Shown in pieces: positions 4,595 through 6,198 of a stretch of 6,198 bases of DNA. The notes under the pieces were generated by a model that did not search any database, was not told the origin of the DNA, and saw nothing but the letters and a program-made list of their open reading frames with translations. The DNA is from Spirochaetaceae bacterium. Lineage in GTDB: Bacteria > Spirochaetota > Spirochaetia > DSM-27196 > SLAA01. Where the stretch lies: positions 1-6,198 of the forward strand of contig PXEI01000238.1 of assembly GCA_003564775.1 (NCBI GenBank). The letters run 5' to 3'. The stretch's first letter is position 1; each line of letters opens with the position of its first letter. Made by a program: the position numbers and the translations under genes.

Positions 4595-6010
4595 TCAGGA
4601 CGATGTTTTGTCTATTGACATGGATAGAGGAGGATTTTCTCCAGACGCAGGCACCAGCATGCTGACGACAGTTTCGTCAGATTGCTGCGTCATTGTGATG
4701 ACACCCCCGTGCAGTTCAATAATCGCTTTGGTGATAGAGAGACCCAGCCCCGACCCACCGCCTCCCGCGCTGAAGCTTGGTTGATCTCCTGATCTGTAGA
4801 GCCGCTCAAAAACGTGAGGGAGATCCGCCGTATCTACGACACCTGTATTGCGCACTTCAATTCGGGTCTTCAGCGGCGCGTCGGCTTCTTCAATGCACAG
4901 GCTGATGCGTCCACCGGTACTCGTGTGTACAACTGCATTCTGTACGACGTTATCGAGTGCACGCAGGAGGAGTTGCTCGTCGCCCCAAAATGACTCGATC
5001 TGGATCTTGGTAGCATACGAAACATCGTTCCGCTGATGCGCAGCTTTGCTCCGGTGAATCAGTACCCCAATGAACGACGTGCAGTTGATACTACTCCAGT
5101 TCAGTTTCATCTCGGGCGACTCAATATGGCTGAGCTCTCTCAGATCACGAACAAGCAGTTCAATCTGAAGCAGTTCCTGAAACATGGCCTCCAGGCGAGA
5201 CTGGGTTGGTTCGATAACCCCCTCTATCATGCCTTCCAGCTGCGTCCGGAAGGCCGTAAGCGGTGTACGCAGATCATGCGAGATGTCCTGTGCCCACTGG
5301 CGACGAAGTTTCTCTTCGTGCTCGAGTCGAGCCTGTAGGCCCTCGGCAGTTTCGGCTACAAGGGCTAACTCCAGTGCGGTTCCGCTGCGCCGAAACTCTA
5401 TGTCGCGCTTCCCATCGCCAATAGCTGCCAACCCATCTGCAAGCTTCTTGACACTGTTGGATATCCCCCGTGAGATGCTGTACGCTGGCACGAAAGCTAT
5501 TCCTGCAGCGAGAACAACCGCGGTAAGCAGCGTGATCGTGACCGAGTGGAGGAACCGCAGATTAGCAACATCACTCATGAAGCCCAAGGTATCTGCTGCC
5601 AGAAAACCAATGACAATATCACCGTCAAACACGGCCGCTGGCATTGCTCCTTGCTCCTCCAAGGGTGAAATGAGCTCCTCTACCACCGCTGGGTCTTCAA
5701 TTGCACGACGCTCGCCTCCGTGGTAAAGAAAGACTGGTCGGCGTTCGGCATCAAAGACATAGACATATTGGTTTGGATTCAGGAACTGGGAAAGTTCACG
5801 TTCCACCGAGTTCGGGTTCAGGCCACCCTCACGACGCGCAAGCTCGTTGAGGCTGGGAACAATGATGTTCTGCAGGCTTTGGCGCCGGTACAAATTCCAG
5901 TCGCCAATTGATCTTCGCATACCGAAGAGGAACACGGCAAGAATGATGAGCACCAACAGCAGGAGCGACACAAAGAAGGCCGCAAATGAACGCGCGAAGA
6001 GCGTTTTCAT
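4595..6010 (-). CDS. HAMP-containing sensor histidine kinase (BaeS-like)
   Basis: A 471-residue membrane kinase. A first helix at about 8-30 and a second at 155-178 enclose a periplasmic sensor of about 125 residues. Its strand-rich end (YVYVFDAERRPVFLYHG at 82-98; GDIVIGFLAADTLGF at 130-144) suggests a PAS/Cache-like fold, by inference only. A HAMP region spans about 179-233, then the HisKA H-box QDISHDLRTPL at 241-251 with the phosphorylated His245. The HATPase domain has the N-box with Asn358 in DNVVQNAVVHT, NTG at 388-390 in place of the usual DxG, the F-box DLPHVFERLYR, and a G2 box with four Gly followed by SGLGLS (416-425). The ATG overlaps the response-regulator stop as ATGA. The signal sensed is unknown. 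Confidence 0.95.
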   Translation of the reverse strand: MKTLFARSFAAFFVSLLLLVLIILAVFLFGMRRSIGDWNLYRRQSLQNIIVPSLNELARREGGLNPNSVERELSQFLNPNQYVYVFDAERRPVFLYHGGERRAIEDPAVVEELISPLEEQGAMPAAVFDGDIVIGFLAADTLGFMSDVANLRFLHSVTITLLTAVVLAAGIAFVPAYSISRGISNSVKKLADGLAAIGDGKRDIEFRRSGTALELALVAETAEGLQARLEHEEKLRRQWAQDISHDLRTPLTAFRTQLEGMIEGVIEPTQSRLEAMFQELLQIELLVRDLRELSHIESPEMKLNWSSINCTSFIGVLIHRSKAAHQRNDVSYATKIQIESFWGDEQLLLRALDNVVQNAVVHTSTGGRISLCIEEADAPLKTRIEVRNTGVVDTADLPHVFERLYRSGDQPSFSAGGGGSGLGLSITKAIIELHGGVITMTQQSDETVVSMLVPASGENPPLSMSIDKTSS

Positions 6011-6198
6011 GCAGGCGTGCCTCGGAATCGGTATCCAACTCCGCGTACCGTTTCAATCCAGTTTCCGTTGTCCAGCTTGGAACGCAGGTTGGCGATATGT
6101 GTGTCGACGGTTCGGTGTGAGCCGTCGTGGATCTGGTCCAGACAGTCACCAAGTATCTGTTCCCGAGTCACCACACGGCCCGGCTCTTCGGTAAGTCG
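6007..6198 (-). CDS. OmpR/PhoB-type response regulator, C-terminal fragment
   Basis: The last 63 residues of a regulator whose receiver domain lies beyond the window. What is visible is the end of the winged-helix DNA-binding domain: RVVTREQILGDC (helix entry), then HRTVDTHIANLRSKL, the recognition helix, and the beta-hairpin wing IETVRGVGYRF, which is the hallmark of OmpR/PhoB proteins. The stop codon overlaps the kinase ATG, so the pair is translationally coupled and almost certainly cognate. Targets cannot be assigned. The frame was read directly from the complementary strand; a competing 107-codon frame over the same bases is a shadow. Confidence 0.93.
   Translation of the reverse strand, partial: RLTEEPGRVVTREQILGDCLDQIHDGSHRTVDTHIANLRSKLDNGNWIETVRGVGYRFRGTPA

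Noticed and set aside
5184..5726. 180-codon plus-strand frame opposite the kinase
   Set aside because: The product is Arg/Ser/Ala-rich, typical of an antisense shadow; the opposite strand encodes the kinase HAMP and HisKA regions.
5829..6152. 107-codon minus-strand frame over the regulator/kinase junction
   Set aside because: It is out of frame with the clear winged-helix C-terminus and the kinase N-terminus, both with strong motif support.

Overview
The window is a compact bacterial region of mid-range GC with several four-base ATGA gene overlaps. It holds three blocks: a seven-plus-gene membrane antiporter operon on the minus strand (1-2964), one PTS EIIA gene on the plus strand (3231-3713), and a regulatory block on the minus strand (3732-6198). 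That block contains an IclR-family regulator and a two-component system whose response regulator is cut by the window edge. The host cannot be named from sequence alone. The periplasmic-type sensor kinase, the single-domain EIIA and the Mbh-like order of the antiporter genes would suit an anaerobic or salt/alkali-adapted bacterium such as a spirochaete; this is a low-confidence guess.

The antiporter block reads, in transcription order, mrpE, mrpF, mrpG, a DUF4040/MbhD-like gene, an MbhE-like gene, mrpB, mrpC and the start of an mrpD/MbhH-like gene. Classical Mrp (Mnh/Sha) operons run A-B-C-D-E-F-G with one large MrpA. Here E-F-G come first and the C-terminal part of MrpA is split into two small genes placed before B-C-D. 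This is the A-to-H order of the Na+/H+ antiporter module in archaeal membrane-bound hydrogenase (Mbh) and related Mbs/Mbx complexes. Whether this one is a plain antiporter or is coupled to a redox module depends on genes beyond base 1. Two subunits have unusual soluble extensions: about 110 residues on the DUF4040 protein and a His/Gly/Lys-rich tail on the MbhE-like protein.

The 266-base gap at 2965-3230 separates mrpE from the divergent EIIA gene. It contains a good sigma70-type promoter toward mrpE, a leader hairpin and a strong Shine-Dalgarno before a TTG start. Toward EIIA there is a perfect -35 hexamer spaced so that transcription could begin at the GTG start codon. A 12-base perfect palindrome and a second inverted repeat lie between the two promoters. 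EIIA has the phospho-acceptor His context of the fructose/nitrogen-type family. Because EIIA-Ntr controls K+ transport in enterobacteria, its position beside a cation antiporter suggests a regulatory link, but this is inference.

EIIA and iclR converge on a 15-base hairpin between their stop codons. Upstream, the OmpR/PhoB-type regulator and its HAMP histidine kinase overlap by four bases, and iclR follows the kinase by 56 bases on the same strand, so the three could be partly co-transcribed.
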